64,000 nucleotides of DNA from Rhodobacteraceae bacterium UBA6213 (lineage in GTDB: Bacteria; Pseudomonadota; Alphaproteobacteria; Rhodobacterales; Rhodobacteraceae): contig DISJ01000013.1 of NCBI GenBank assembly GCA_002421605.1, positions 224,112 through 288,111 of the forward strand. The letters are read 5' to 3'. The notes beneath the pieces were generated by a model. It was given only the letters and a program-made list of their open reading frames with translations. It did not search any database and was not told the origin of the DNA. Shown piece by piece: positions 18,604 to 26,670 of this stretch. A program made the translations under genes and the position numbers. The number at the start of each line of letters is the position of its first letter. Within the stretch, counting starts at the first letter, position 1.

Positions 18604-19322
18604 TCGATCTCCTCGGGGCTGCGCCGGGTTTTGTTCAGTACCACGTCACGAATAGCGCCATCTGCAAAATGGATTACCCGGTCGGCCATCGCGGCCGTAT
18701 TGGCATTGTGCGTGACCATCATAACGGTCGAGCCAAGCCTTTCGTTCACATCTGCCAGCACCTTGAGCACCGATCGCCCGGTAGCACTATCAAGCGCGCC
18801 GGTCGGCTCGTCGCAAAAAAGCACGTCGGGCTGTTTGGCGATGGCGCGCGCAATGGCAACGCGCTGTTGCTCGCCACCCGACAGCTGTGCGGGAAAGTGA
18901 TCGGTGCGTTCCCTCAGGCCAACCAGTGCCAGCGCCTCGTCCGGGTCGAGCGGGTTGTTGGCGATCTCGGTGACAAGCTCGACGTTTTCATGCGCGGTCA
19001 GGCTGGGCATCAGATTGTAGAATTGGAACACAAAACCCACATGATCGCGCCGATAACGGGTCAACTCGGTGTTGGTCATGTCGCTCAGCATCTTGTCGCG
19101 AAATTGCACCACGCCTTCGGTGCCCCGATCCAAGCCCCCGATGATGTTGAGAAGAGTGGATTTGCCCGAACCGGATGGCCCCAACAGCACGACGATTTCA
19201 CCCTCGGGAATTTCCAGATCAACGCCGCGCAGCGCATGCACCGCCGAGTGGCCCTCACCGTAAACCTTGGTCAGGCCACGGGTGGTGAAGGCTGGAATGT
19301 GCGTGGCGGACTTTTCTGTCAT
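18597..19322 (-). CDS. ABC transporter ATP-binding protein, MacB/LolD type
   Basis: A 241-residue ATPase. Walker A GPSGSGKSTLLN, signature LSGGEQQRVAIARA, Walker B VLFCDEPTGALD and the LolD-family FVFQFYNLMPSLTAHENV stretch are all intact. The start at 19322 (MTEKSATHIPAFTTRG) overlaps the RND pump stop by 4 bases; a start 19 codons earlier would lie inside that gene and lacks homology. It drives the FtsX-domain permease encoded at 16237-18603. Coupling directly to an RND gene is the unusual feature of this operon. Confidence 0.93.
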   Translation of the reverse strand: MTEKSATHIPAFTTRGLTKVYGEGHSAVHALRGVDLEIPEGEIVVLLGPSGSGKSTLLNIIGGLDRGTEGVVQFRDKMLSDMTNTELTRYRRDHVGFVFQFYNLMPSLTAHENVELVTEIANNPLDPDEALALVGLRERTDHFPAQLSGGEQQRVAIARAIAKQPDVLFCDEPTGALDSATGRSVLKVLADVNERLGSTVMMVTHNANTAAMADRVIHFADGAIRDVVLNKTRRSPEEIEW

Positions 19323-22300
19323 GACGAATTGCCCCCCGACTGCGATGCATCCACAGTGTCGGGAGCTGCAGGAAACCACTTGCGCGCCCAGCGCCCGAAA
19401 CTGTCAAGATAGGTCAGCGCCACCGGCACCACGACCAACGTCAGGATCGTGGACGAGATCAACCCGCCGATCACCGCGTGCGCCATCGGCGCGTTCTGGC
19501 CAGACCCTTCATGGATGTTCAGCGCCAACGGCAGCATCCCGAAGATCATCGCGAGCGTGGTCATGATGATCGGCCTGAACCGCGTCGACCCGGCTTCGAC
19601 TAAAGCGTCGTAAAGGTTCATCCCCTGCTCCCTCACATGCTGATTGGCATTGTCGACCAGCAGGATGGCATTTTTGACCACCAACCCCATCAGCATGATG
19701 AAACCGATCATCGAGAACATGTTGAGCGTCGATCCGCCAACGAGCAAGCCCACCATGACGCCCACCAGCGCCAGCGGCAGCGCAGCCATGATTGCGATGG
19801 GTTGCAAAAAGCTGCCGAATTGCGAGGCCAGTACAAGGTAAATAAAGATCACCGCCAGAATTAGTGCCGAACCCGCCGCCGTCAGTGTGTCGGCAAATTG
19901 TTCGGCATCGCCGCCCATACTGACACGGTAGCCGGTGGGAAGTTGAAGCGCGTCCATCGCCACCTGAATCTGTCGCGTTACATCGCCCAAGGTAACGCCC
20001 GAAAGATTGGCGCTGACCAGCACCTGACGTGACAGATCGCGGCGCAAAATCTCTGATGGGCCGAATGACTGCACAATGTCTGCCACCTGATCGAGTCGCA
20101 CCATGCCGGTGCCGCCAGCTTGCGCCACCGGAAGGGCGCGCAGCACCTCGAGGTCATTTCGCATTGCCTCAGGCAAGCGCACAGTGACGGTAAAACTGCG
20201 CCCGTCGGGCGAGGTCCAATCGCTGACATCGCTGCCCCCCAGCATCGGGCGCAGCGTCGCGCTGATTTGCTGAAGCGACACGCCAAGGTCGCTCGCCGCC
20301 TCGCGGTTGATGCGCACACCAAGCACCGGTTGCGCCGCGTTAAGGCTGGAGGACACATCCTCGACCCCGTCGATGCCCTGCAGCGCGCGCACCAAGCGAT
20401 CTGACAGCGGTCCCAACACGTCGAGATTGTCGCCGTAAAGGTTAATCTGCACCGGTGCCGAAATACCGCCCATCCCGCCTGCCGCACCAACCTTGACGGA
20501 AATGCCGGGGATCGCGGCAAGCGCCTCGCGCACTGGCAAAGTCATGTCTTGCGGGCTGCGCACCCGCGCGGCGGGGTCAACCATCGCCACCGCCACGGTC
20601 GCGCTATTTTGCCCGTTAGAACCTGCGCCCGCGATGGTTGCGTAGGTGCCTGTCACCTCGGGGAAGGCGCGCAATACCCGATCAGCCTGTCGCACCTTGG
20701 ATGCGGTATAGGAGAGGGACGAGCCGACCGGCGTTTCGATCTCGACCTGAAATTCGCTGTTGTCCACGGCGGGCGCAAATTCTGCGCCTATCAGCGGCAC
20801 CAGAAAGAAGCTGCCGACAAAGGCGCCCAGAGCAATCGCTAATGTCGTGATCCGGTGACGCAGGCTCCAGCGCAGCAACACGCGGTAGCCTTGCCCGAGC
20901 CAATCGAAGAAGCGGCCGAACTGCGCCACTGCACGCCCCAACGGCCCACGTTTTGCGCCGGATTCGGCCGACGGATCATACCAGACCGACGACATCATCG
21001 GGTCGAGCGTGAATGCCACGAACAGTGAAATCAGCACTGCAACCGATACTGTAACGCCAAATTGCAGGAAAAACCTACCCATGATGCCTTCCATGAAAGC
21101 CACCGGCAGAAACACGGCGACGATGGACAGCGTAGTGGCAAGCACGGCAAGGCCGATTTCGTTGGTGCCCTCCAGCGCTGCTTGCCGGTGCGATTTGCCC
21201 ATGTGCAGATGCCGCATGATGTTTTCGCGCACCACGATTGCGTCGTCGATCAACAAACCGATGGCAAGGCTAAGTGCCAACAGCGTCATGATGTTGAGCG
21301 TGAAGCCGAGGAAATAGAGCACCGTCATGGTGCCAATAACCGAAATTGGCAGCGTTAGCCCGGTGATGACTGTGGAGCGCCACGAGTTGAGGAACAGGAA
21401 CACGATCAGCACCGCCAGCGCCGCGCCTTCGATCATCATGTTCTGCACACCGTGATAGCTTTCCTCGACCGGCACGGCATTGTCGCGCACGATCTCGACC
21501 TTCACATCCGCGGGCAGCGCGCCGTTCATCAAGTCTTTCACCGCTAGGCGGATGTCTTCCGCCACGGCGACCGTGTTGGCGCCTTGGGTCTTGACAATGT
21601 CCATCGCCAAAGCTGGCTCGCCGTTCAACAGCGCGATGCTTTCGGACTCTGCCTCGCCGTCTTCAAGCGTGGCGACATCGCGCAGCCGCACTGGCTGATC
21701 GCCACGACGCGCCACAATGATATCGAGAAAATCGACCGCGTTCGCGATGCGGCCTTCAACCTGGATCGACTGCACCTCGAGCCCCTGCTCGATCGAGCCT
21801 GCGGGAAGGTCCTGGTTGTCTTGGCCAAGCGCAGAGGTCACTTCGCCGACGCCGACACCAAAGGCTGAAAGCCGGTCAGGGTCGATCAGCACGTTCAACT
21901 GGCGCGGAATGCCGCCCACGACAGAGGCGCGGCCAACGCCCTGAATCGAAGACATTTTCGGCTCTATTACGTCCTCGGTCAGCGCCGTCAGATCGCGCAG
22001 CGACATGATATCCGAGCTTACGGCAAGCGAAACGATCGGTAGTTCGGCTGGGTCGAACTTGAAAAGCAATGGGTCATTCGCGTTGTCGGGAAAGACGGCC
22101 TGAATGCTACCCAGCCGGTCGCGCACCTCCTGCATCGCCGTGGCGCTGTCGACGTCCATCTCGAAGAACAGGATCACCAGCGCTTCGCCCGCACGCGCCG
22201 TGCTTTGGATATAGTCAATGCCGCTGATCGTATTCACCGATTCCTCGATGGGCTTGATGATGTCGCTTTCTACGGCTTCCGGCGCAGCGCCGGGGTAGCT

Positions 22301-22447
22301 GACCACCACCGCGACGACCGGAAAGTCGACATCGGGCAGTTGCTCAATCGGCAGGCGCATAAAGGAATAGCTGCCGATCACCAGCAAAGCAGCCATGATC
22401 ATTGCTGCAAAGACGGGGGCGTTGACGCTGATACGGGTTAAAAACAT
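19319..22447 (-). CDS. RND-family efflux pump inner-membrane transporter (HAE1/AcrB type)
   Basis: A 1042-residue proton-driven exporter of the usual length for the family. It opens MFLTRISVNAPVFAAMIMAA, shows twelve expected membrane helices in two blocks of six around large periplasmic loops, and has the GLLIDDAIVVREN stretch of helix 4 with the paired Asp residues that carry protons. The ATG at 22447 is chosen since it follows the adaptor stop by 4 bases and gives the standard opening. It pairs with the adaptor at 22452-23687. Substrates are likely hydrophobic toxic compounds; a specific one cannot be read from the sequence. Confidence 0.94.
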   Translation of the reverse strand: MFLTRISVNAPVFAAMIMAALLVIGSYSFMRLPIEQLPDVDFPVVAVVVSYPGAAPEAVESDIIKPIEESVNTISGIDYIQSTARAGEALVILFFEMDVDSATAMQEVRDRLGSIQAVFPDNANDPLLFKFDPAELPIVSLAVSSDIMSLRDLTALTEDVIEPKMSSIQGVGRASVVGGIPRQLNVLIDPDRLSAFGVGVGEVTSALGQDNQDLPAGSIEQGLEVQSIQVEGRIANAVDFLDIIVARRGDQPVRLRDVATLEDGEAESESIALLNGEPALAMDIVKTQGANTVAVAEDIRLAVKDLMNGALPADVKVEIVRDNAVPVEESYHGVQNMMIEGAALAVLIVFLFLNSWRSTVITGLTLPISVIGTMTVLYFLGFTLNIMTLLALSLAIGLLIDDAIVVRENIMRHLHMGKSHRQAALEGTNEIGLAVLATTLSIVAVFLPVAFMEGIMGRFFLQFGVTVSVAVLISLFVAFTLDPMMSSVWYDPSAESGAKRGPLGRAVAQFGRFFDWLGQGYRVLLRWSLRHRITTLAIALGAFVGSFFLVPLIGAEFAPAVDNSEFQVEIETPVGSSLSYTASKVRQADRVLRAFPEVTGTYATIAGAGSNGQNSATVAVAMVDPAARVRSPQDMTLPVREALAAIPGISVKVGAAGGMGGISAPVQINLYGDNLDVLGPLSDRLVRALQGIDGVEDVSSSLNAAQPVLGVRINREAASDLGVSLQQISATLRPMLGGSDVSDWTSPDGRSFTVTVRLPEAMRNDLEVLRALPVAQAGGTGMVRLDQVADIVQSFGPSEILRRDLSRQVLVSANLSGVTLGDVTRQIQVAMDALQLPTGYRVSMGGDAEQFADTLTAAGSALILAVIFIYLVLASQFGSFLQPIAIMAALPLALVGVMVGLLVGGSTLNMFSMIGFIMLMGLVVKNAILLVDNANQHVREQGMNLYDALVEAGSTRFRPIIMTTLAMIFGMLPLALNIHEGSGQNAPMAHAVIGGLISSTILTLVVVPVALTYLDSFGRWARKWFPAAPDTVDASQSGGNSS

Positions 22448-22451
22448 GCGC

Positions 22452-23687
22452 TTATTCCTCCACGATTTCAACGGCATCGCCGTCAGTCAATGAAGGCAGG
22501 GGCGCTGTCACGACTGTCTGCCCGGGTGCGATGCCCGAAAGGATGCGCACCAGACCGCCGGCCCAATCGCCGCCGGTTTCAACCTGCCTGCGCACCAGCC
22601 GCCCGTCCTCGATCTGTAAAAGGTGATACCCTGCGGCATCCTCGCGCAGCGCCGTGGCCGGAACCGCCAGCGACTGGGGCGCATCTTCGACCACGATTTG
22701 CCCGACACCGAACATGCCACCCAGCAGAACACCGTCGGTGTTGTCGATCTGAACATAAACCGGGATCGTGCGGGTTCCTTCTTCGGCCACCGGATTGATG
22801 CGGGTCACGATGCCTTCAAATTCGCGGTCAGGAATGCCGTCGATGCGCACTATCACGGCCTGATCGCGCCTTAGAAGCGCGCCAGAGGCCACGGCCGCGC
22901 TGGCCCGCATTTCGACCTTGGTCAGGTCAACCACCGTCAGCAGCGGTGCACCGACGCCGACATATTGCCCGGGTTCGGCCGAGCGTGCCGAAATCACGCC
23001 GTCATAAGGCGCGCGGACCGTCGCGTTGCGCAGCCGCAGTTCGGCACCCGAAACCTGATCTTCCAGCGCGCTGAGGCGTGCGCGCAGTTGTGCCACGTTG
23101 CTTTGTACCTCGTTGAGGCTAGACGTGGGGGCGACGCCGCGGTCGATCAGCTGCTGCGCGCGTTCCAGTTGCACTTCGGCCAGATCAAGCTGGGCACGGG
23201 TCGCGTCTGCATTGCTGCGCGCCTGTTGCAATTCTAGCGACAGCGTTTCCACATCAATCTGCGCTAGCACTTCGCCCTCTGTAACGCGGTCTCCGGGTTG
23301 CGCCGCCACCGCCTCAACCCGACCGTTTACCTGCGAGGAAAGCTGCGCCTGCCGGATCGGCCCCAACGGGCCAATAACGCGCACCACACGCTGCAATGTC
23401 TGCGGCCTTAAAACCGCAATCTCGGCGGTGTTAACCTGCATCACCGTGCCCGGCGTCTGCGCTTGGTCTGAGATCTCGCCCGCCGCGACTGGCGCCATTT
23501 TGGCGCTATAATAGTAATACCCCGCCCCCCCCGCGACGATCAACACAAGCAAAACCCACGGCCACTTGCGCCGCCGCTGCGCCAGCCCTTCGCGGACGCG
23601 CCGTGCGCGCTCTGCCTCGCGTCGGTTCATCGCCCAATCGGGCTTGTTCTGTGTCGGTTGTTCGATCTTCTTATCGTTTTCGGTCAT
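22452..23687 (-). CDS. RND efflux periplasmic adaptor (membrane fusion protein)
   Basis: A 411-residue adaptor. An N-terminal Arg/Glu-rich cytoplasmic stretch of about 40 residues precedes a membrane helix (WPWVLLVLIVAGGAGYYYY). Then come the barrel-sandwich strand (AQLSSQVNGRVEAVAAQPGD), a coiled-coil hairpin with repeated Leu/Ala/Arg heptads (residues about 150-215), and the beta-barrel and membrane-proximal domains. The single-span anchor replaces the lipid anchor used by AcrA. Its start overlaps the TetR gene stop by 4 bases and its stop is 4 bases before the RND start, so it is the second gene of the efflux operon. Confidence 0.92.
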   Translation of the reverse strand: MTENDKKIEQPTQNKPDWAMNRREAERARRVREGLAQRRRKWPWVLLVLIVAGGAGYYYYSAKMAPVAAGEISDQAQTPGTVMQVNTAEIAVLRPQTLQRVVRVIGPLGPIRQAQLSSQVNGRVEAVAAQPGDRVTEGEVLAQIDVETLSLELQQARSNADATRAQLDLAEVQLERAQQLIDRGVAPTSSLNEVQSNVAQLRARLSALEDQVSGAELRLRNATVRAPYDGVISARSAEPGQYVGVGAPLLTVVDLTKVEMRASAAVASGALLRRDQAVIVRIDGIPDREFEGIVTRINPVAEEGTRTIPVYVQIDNTDGVLLGGMFGVGQIVVEDAPQSLAVPATALREDAAGYHLLQIEDGRLVRRQVETGGDWAGGLVRILSGIAPGQTVVTAPLPSLTDGDAVEIVEE

Positions 23688-24439
23688 GCATCGCCTCCGG
23701 GGTTTTGCGTTAATTTCATTGCGCCCAGCATCAGGCGGTAATCCGCAGGGTGCGACAGCAAGATGCTGCCTGCTGGCAGGCCCAACAGCCGGTCGATCAG
23801 CCGCCCCTCGGCGCGCATCCGTGCATCAAGCAGCCCCACCGCTGCTTCTAAATCGCCCGAGTCGGCGGCTGCGATTGCAGATTGCAGAACCCCGCGTCGC
23901 ACTTGCCCAAGTGCGAAAATCACCTCGGCGGCAATTTCTGTGTCGGGAGTATCGAACGTGCCTTCGGCGACGCCCGCGTCGATCATCTGCTGCAAGATCG
24001 GTAGCGTCGCCTCTAGCGAAGCAGCCGAAATACGTTGAAATAGCACATCGTTGCCCGGCCGCAGCATCACGTCAGTGAAAAATCTAAGTTCCGGGCCAAG
24101 CTCTGCCTTCCAGCGGTTCATCGTGGCAATGAAGGCGTTAAAGCGCGTTAGCGCGTCGCCGGTGATCGCATCGCGCGCCGCGGCTGTGCCTTGCAGCGCG
24201 CGCGCCACAAGACGTTCTACGATGGCATCGAGCAGGTCTTCTTTGGCGGAAAAGTGGTGATAAAACCCGCCCTTCGATATGCCCGCCTGCGCAAGAACAT
24301 CGGCAATTGTCACCGCATCCCAGCCCCGTGAAAAAAATAGCGCCTGCGCCGCATCGACAATCGCCGTGCGCCTCGCGTCGGGCGACATTCTAAGGCGCGC
24401 CTTCCCGACTTTCGCTTGCTTGGCTGTCTCGACTGTCAC
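23684..24439 (-). CDS. TetR/AcrR-family repressor of the efflux operon, GTG start
   Basis: A 251-residue repressor. The helix-turn-helix lies at about residues 17-65 (FSRGWDAVTIADVLAQAGIS then KGGFYHHFSAKEDLLDAI), a classic TetR DNA-binding domain; the rest is a helical ligand-binding domain. I prefer the GTG at 24439, with AAGGAG about ten bases upstream, over the ATG at 24490. The ATG lies upstream of a 23-base palindrome (24455-24477) that looks like the operator and would otherwise be coding. The gene heads the operon it presumably represses, so control would be autogenous. A ligand pumped by the RND or ABC system would be the natural inducer, which is inference. Confidence 0.88.
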   Translation of the reverse strand: MTVETAKQAKVGKARLRMSPDARRTAIVDAAQALFFSRGWDAVTIADVLAQAGISKGGFYHHFSAKEDLLDAIVERLVARALQGTAAARDAITGDALTRFNAFIATMNRWKAELGPELRFFTDVMLRPGNDVLFQRISAASLEATLPILQQMIDAGVAEGTFDTPDTEIAAEVIFALGQVRRGVLQSAIAAADSGDLEAAVGLLDARMRAEGRLIDRLLGLPAGSILLSHPADYRLMLGAMKLTQNPGGDA

Positions 24440-24454
24440 CTCATTCCAGCTCCT

Positions 24455-24477
24455 TACAAACCGACGGTCGGTATGTA
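24455..24477. promoter_or_regulatory. Palindromic TetR-type operator
   Basis: A 23-base dyad with half-site TACAAACCGAC, centre G at 24466, and GTCGGTATGTA on the other side. Ten of eleven positions are symmetrical and the inner ACCGAC/GTCGGT is perfect. Size and TACxxACCGAC-like half-sites are typical of AcrR/TetR operators. It sits 15 bases upstream of the GTG start of the tetR gene and just after the TRAP gene stop-side gap, so binding would block the efflux operon promoter. Confidence 0.72.
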
Positions 24478-24523
24478 GCAGCTTAAGCATCGGGTTTCAA
24501 TGGATGCAGTACCGGCACCTGCT

Positions 24524-25828
24524 TCAGAGCAAAAACAGCACGATCCCCGGAAATGCCAGCAGCAGCAACACCCGCACCAGATCTGACGCCACAAACCACA
24601 GAACCGGGCCATAAGCGGCGCTTGCCGGGGTTTCACGGTCGAGCGAGGTGATGACAAAGAGGTTCATCCCGACAGGTGGTGTGACCAGCCCGACCTCGAC
24701 CACGATCAGCACCAGCACTCCGAACCAGACCGCAGTATCCCCAGCACCAAGGCCAAAATCGAGCCCCGAGATCAGCGGCCAAAAAATCGGAATGGTCAGC
24801 AAGATCATCGACAAGCTGTCCATCACACAGCCGAGTGCCAAGTAGAACAGCAGGATCAACCCCAGCACCGCAAGCGGCCCAAGACCCAGCCCTGCGATAA
24901 ATGCAGACATTTCCTGTGGCACCCTGGCATAGGCAAGAAAGCCGTTGTAAAGCGCCGCACCAAGCAGGATGAAAAAGATCATTGCAGTGGCGCGCGCGGT
25001 TTCCAGCAATGCCTCGGTCAACCCGCCCCAGCCTAGCCCGCCTCCGGCCCATGCCATCAACCCGGTGCCCGCAGCACCTATGGCGGCACCCTCGGTTGGG
25101 GTGAACCAACCGCCCCAGATGCCCCCCACCACCAGCGCGAAAATTGACGCGACCGGCCAGAGCGCCAGCGTGGCGCGGACACGATTGCCGCGCGCGGGCA
25201 CGACTGCGGCAGTTTTCGGGTAGCGGCGCACATAAAGCGCGATCACCACCCCATAGCCCAGCGCCGCCAACAAGCCCGGCAGCAGTGCCGCAAGAAAAAG
25301 ATGGGCGATGTTGGTTTCGGTCAGGATCGCGTAAATCACCAAGACAACCGAGGGCGGGATGAGAATACCAAGCGTGCCGCCCGCCGCCAACGTGGCGACC
25401 GAAAACCCGCCCGCATAGCCCGCGCGGCGCAGCTCGGGCAGTGCCACCTGCCCCATCGTGGCGGCAGTAGCCAATGACGAGCCGCAGATCGCCCCGAACC
25501 CCGCCGACGCAACGATGGCGGCCATTGCAAGCCCCCCGCGCCAGTGCCCAACCCACGCCCCCGCCGCGCGAAACAGGGCGCGGCTCATACCGCCACGGGT
25601 GGCAAACTGACCCATCAGCAGGAACATCGGAATCACCGCGAGGCTGTAGCTGGAAAACGTCGAGTAGCTTTCGGTCTTGAGCCGTGCCAACACCATCGCA
25701 GGGCTACCGGTAACAAGCGTTAGCCCCACAACTCCCACAGCGAACATCGCCAGGCCGATTGGCGCGCGCGCAAAGATTAGCGCCAGCAATAGCGGAAACG
25801 AGGCAATGCCAAGTGCAAGGGCGCTCAT
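24524..25828 (-). CDS. TRAP transporter large permease (DctM)
   Basis: A 434-residue inner-membrane protein with about twelve helices and the DctM hallmarks: AAGGTLGILIPPSVVLVIYAILTE in two stretches near residue 135, and GLVTPPVGMNLFVI near residue 395. It moves a carboxylate or similar solute with sodium, using the DctQ partner encoded next to it. The start at 25828 overlaps the DctQ stop by 4 bases; upstream in-frame sequence is antisense-like. No periplasmic DctP binding protein is adjacent, which is unusual since the transporter needs one. Substrate unknown. Confidence 0.92.
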   Translation of the reverse strand: MSALALGIASFPLLLALIFARAPIGLAMFAVGVVGLTLVTGSPAMVLARLKTESYSTFSSYSLAVIPMFLLMGQFATRGGMSRALFRAAGAWVGHWRGGLAMAAIVASAGFGAICGSSLATAATMGQVALPELRRAGYAGGFSVATLAAGGTLGILIPPSVVLVIYAILTETNIAHLFLAALLPGLLAALGYGVVIALYVRRYPKTAAVVPARGNRVRATLALWPVASIFALVVGGIWGGWFTPTEGAAIGAAGTGLMAWAGGGLGWGGLTEALLETARATAMIFFILLGAALYNGFLAYARVPQEMSAFIAGLGLGPLAVLGLILLFYLALGCVMDSLSMILLTIPIFWPLISGLDFGLGAGDTAVWFGVLVLIVVEVGLVTPPVGMNLFVITSLDRETPASAAYGPVLWFVASDLVRVLLLLAFPGIVLFLL

Positions 25829-26313
25829 GCGCGCCCCCTGAACGCGTCCCAGGCGCTGACCAGTGCTGCCATCCACGCTGCGGCTGCGCAGGCCGCATAG
25901 GCCCACCAAATCGGCACGGCCAACAGAAACGTTGTCTCGCCACTGCGCGCCTTGGCCAATGTACCTGCGCCCAGCCGCCACGCGATCAGCACCATTGCCG
26001 CGGCCATGCCAATCGCCCAGAGCCGGACCAGTGCAGCATTGGCGCGCCTCGGCAGCCGCGCGGTAAAAACCTCAACCGCCGCATGCGCGCGGTCAATCTG
26101 CGCCAGGGGCAAAAAGGCAAAGACCACAAAAGCCACGCCCAGTTCGACCAGTTCATAGCCCGCACGTACAGGGCCAAACCCCGCCAAACCCAGCCGCGCC
26201 AGCGCGTTTCCTGCAACGCTGACGCAAATCATTGCCACCAACGCCAGCAGCACCGCGCCACCCAGCAGTGCCAACCCGCGTGCCAGCCCGCGCACCAACC
26301 GCTCAACCCTCAT
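25825..26313 (-). CDS. TRAP transporter small permease (DctQ)
   Basis: A 162-residue protein with four predicted helices, starting MRVERLVRGLARGLALLGGA. DctQ features are the central FLPLAQIDRAHAAVEVFTARLP, where family members have the GHVRVD-like motif between helices 2 and 3. The start at 26313 is chosen because a longer frame would add 42 Arg/Pro/Cys-rich residues that look non-coding. It is the first gene of the QM pair; a binding-protein gene would be expected just upstream but 26314-26670 has none. Confidence 0.82.
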   Translation of the reverse strand: MRVERLVRGLARGLALLGGAVLLALVAMICVSVAGNALARLGLAGFGPVRAGYELVELGVAFVVFAFLPLAQIDRAHAAVEVFTARLPRRANAALVRLWAIGMAAAMVLIAWRLGAGTLAKARSGETTFLLAVPIWWAYAACAAAAWMAALVSAWDAFRGRA

Positions 26314-26670
26314 ATGTCGCCAATCCCGCCCAAAGGTGCACGCAAAGCTCCGCGTCATTGACCCCGATCTTCGCCAACCCGGACAGCCACACCGCCTTGC
26401 GCGCCTTGGCGGGTTTTGCCGAAAGGGGGGCAATGGCAAGGGCCAGCATCTGATCTCTCTTTAGCGGCATCGATTGGCGCGCACTATGTTGGGGACAAGG
26501 AAGCCTGTCCAGTCACAGGGCACGAAATTGCGGCGCAAGCCACGGACCACAGCATCGCGTGTGGCAGCTGGATCGACCAAATACAGCTTGCCCCTGCGAC
26601 AACACCGCTGGCCTCGGCGCGCGGATAGGGGCAAGATCGCGCCAAGCGCACAACCGTTGGATTGGCCCCG
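26314..26670. other. Gene-free stretch between divergent TRAP and SLC13 genes
   Basis: About 357 bases between dctQ (minus) and the SLC13 permease (plus). On the minus strand near 26461-26590 an open stretch reads GKLYLVDPAATRDAVV and RGLRRNFVPCDWTGFLVPN before a stop. It looks protein-like but has no start I can support and I cannot assign a family; it may be the end of a lost gene, possibly the missing upstream part of the TRAP locus. No promoter or terminator stands out. Confidence 0.4.

Noticed and set aside
24440..24490. ATG at 24490 as start of the TetR regulator
   Set aside because: It would place the palindromic operator inside the coding region; the GTG with AAGGAG fits better.
26461..26590. 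Protein-like minus-strand stretch upstream of the TRAP genes
   Set aside because: No start or family could be assigned; kept only as a note in the gene-free entry.
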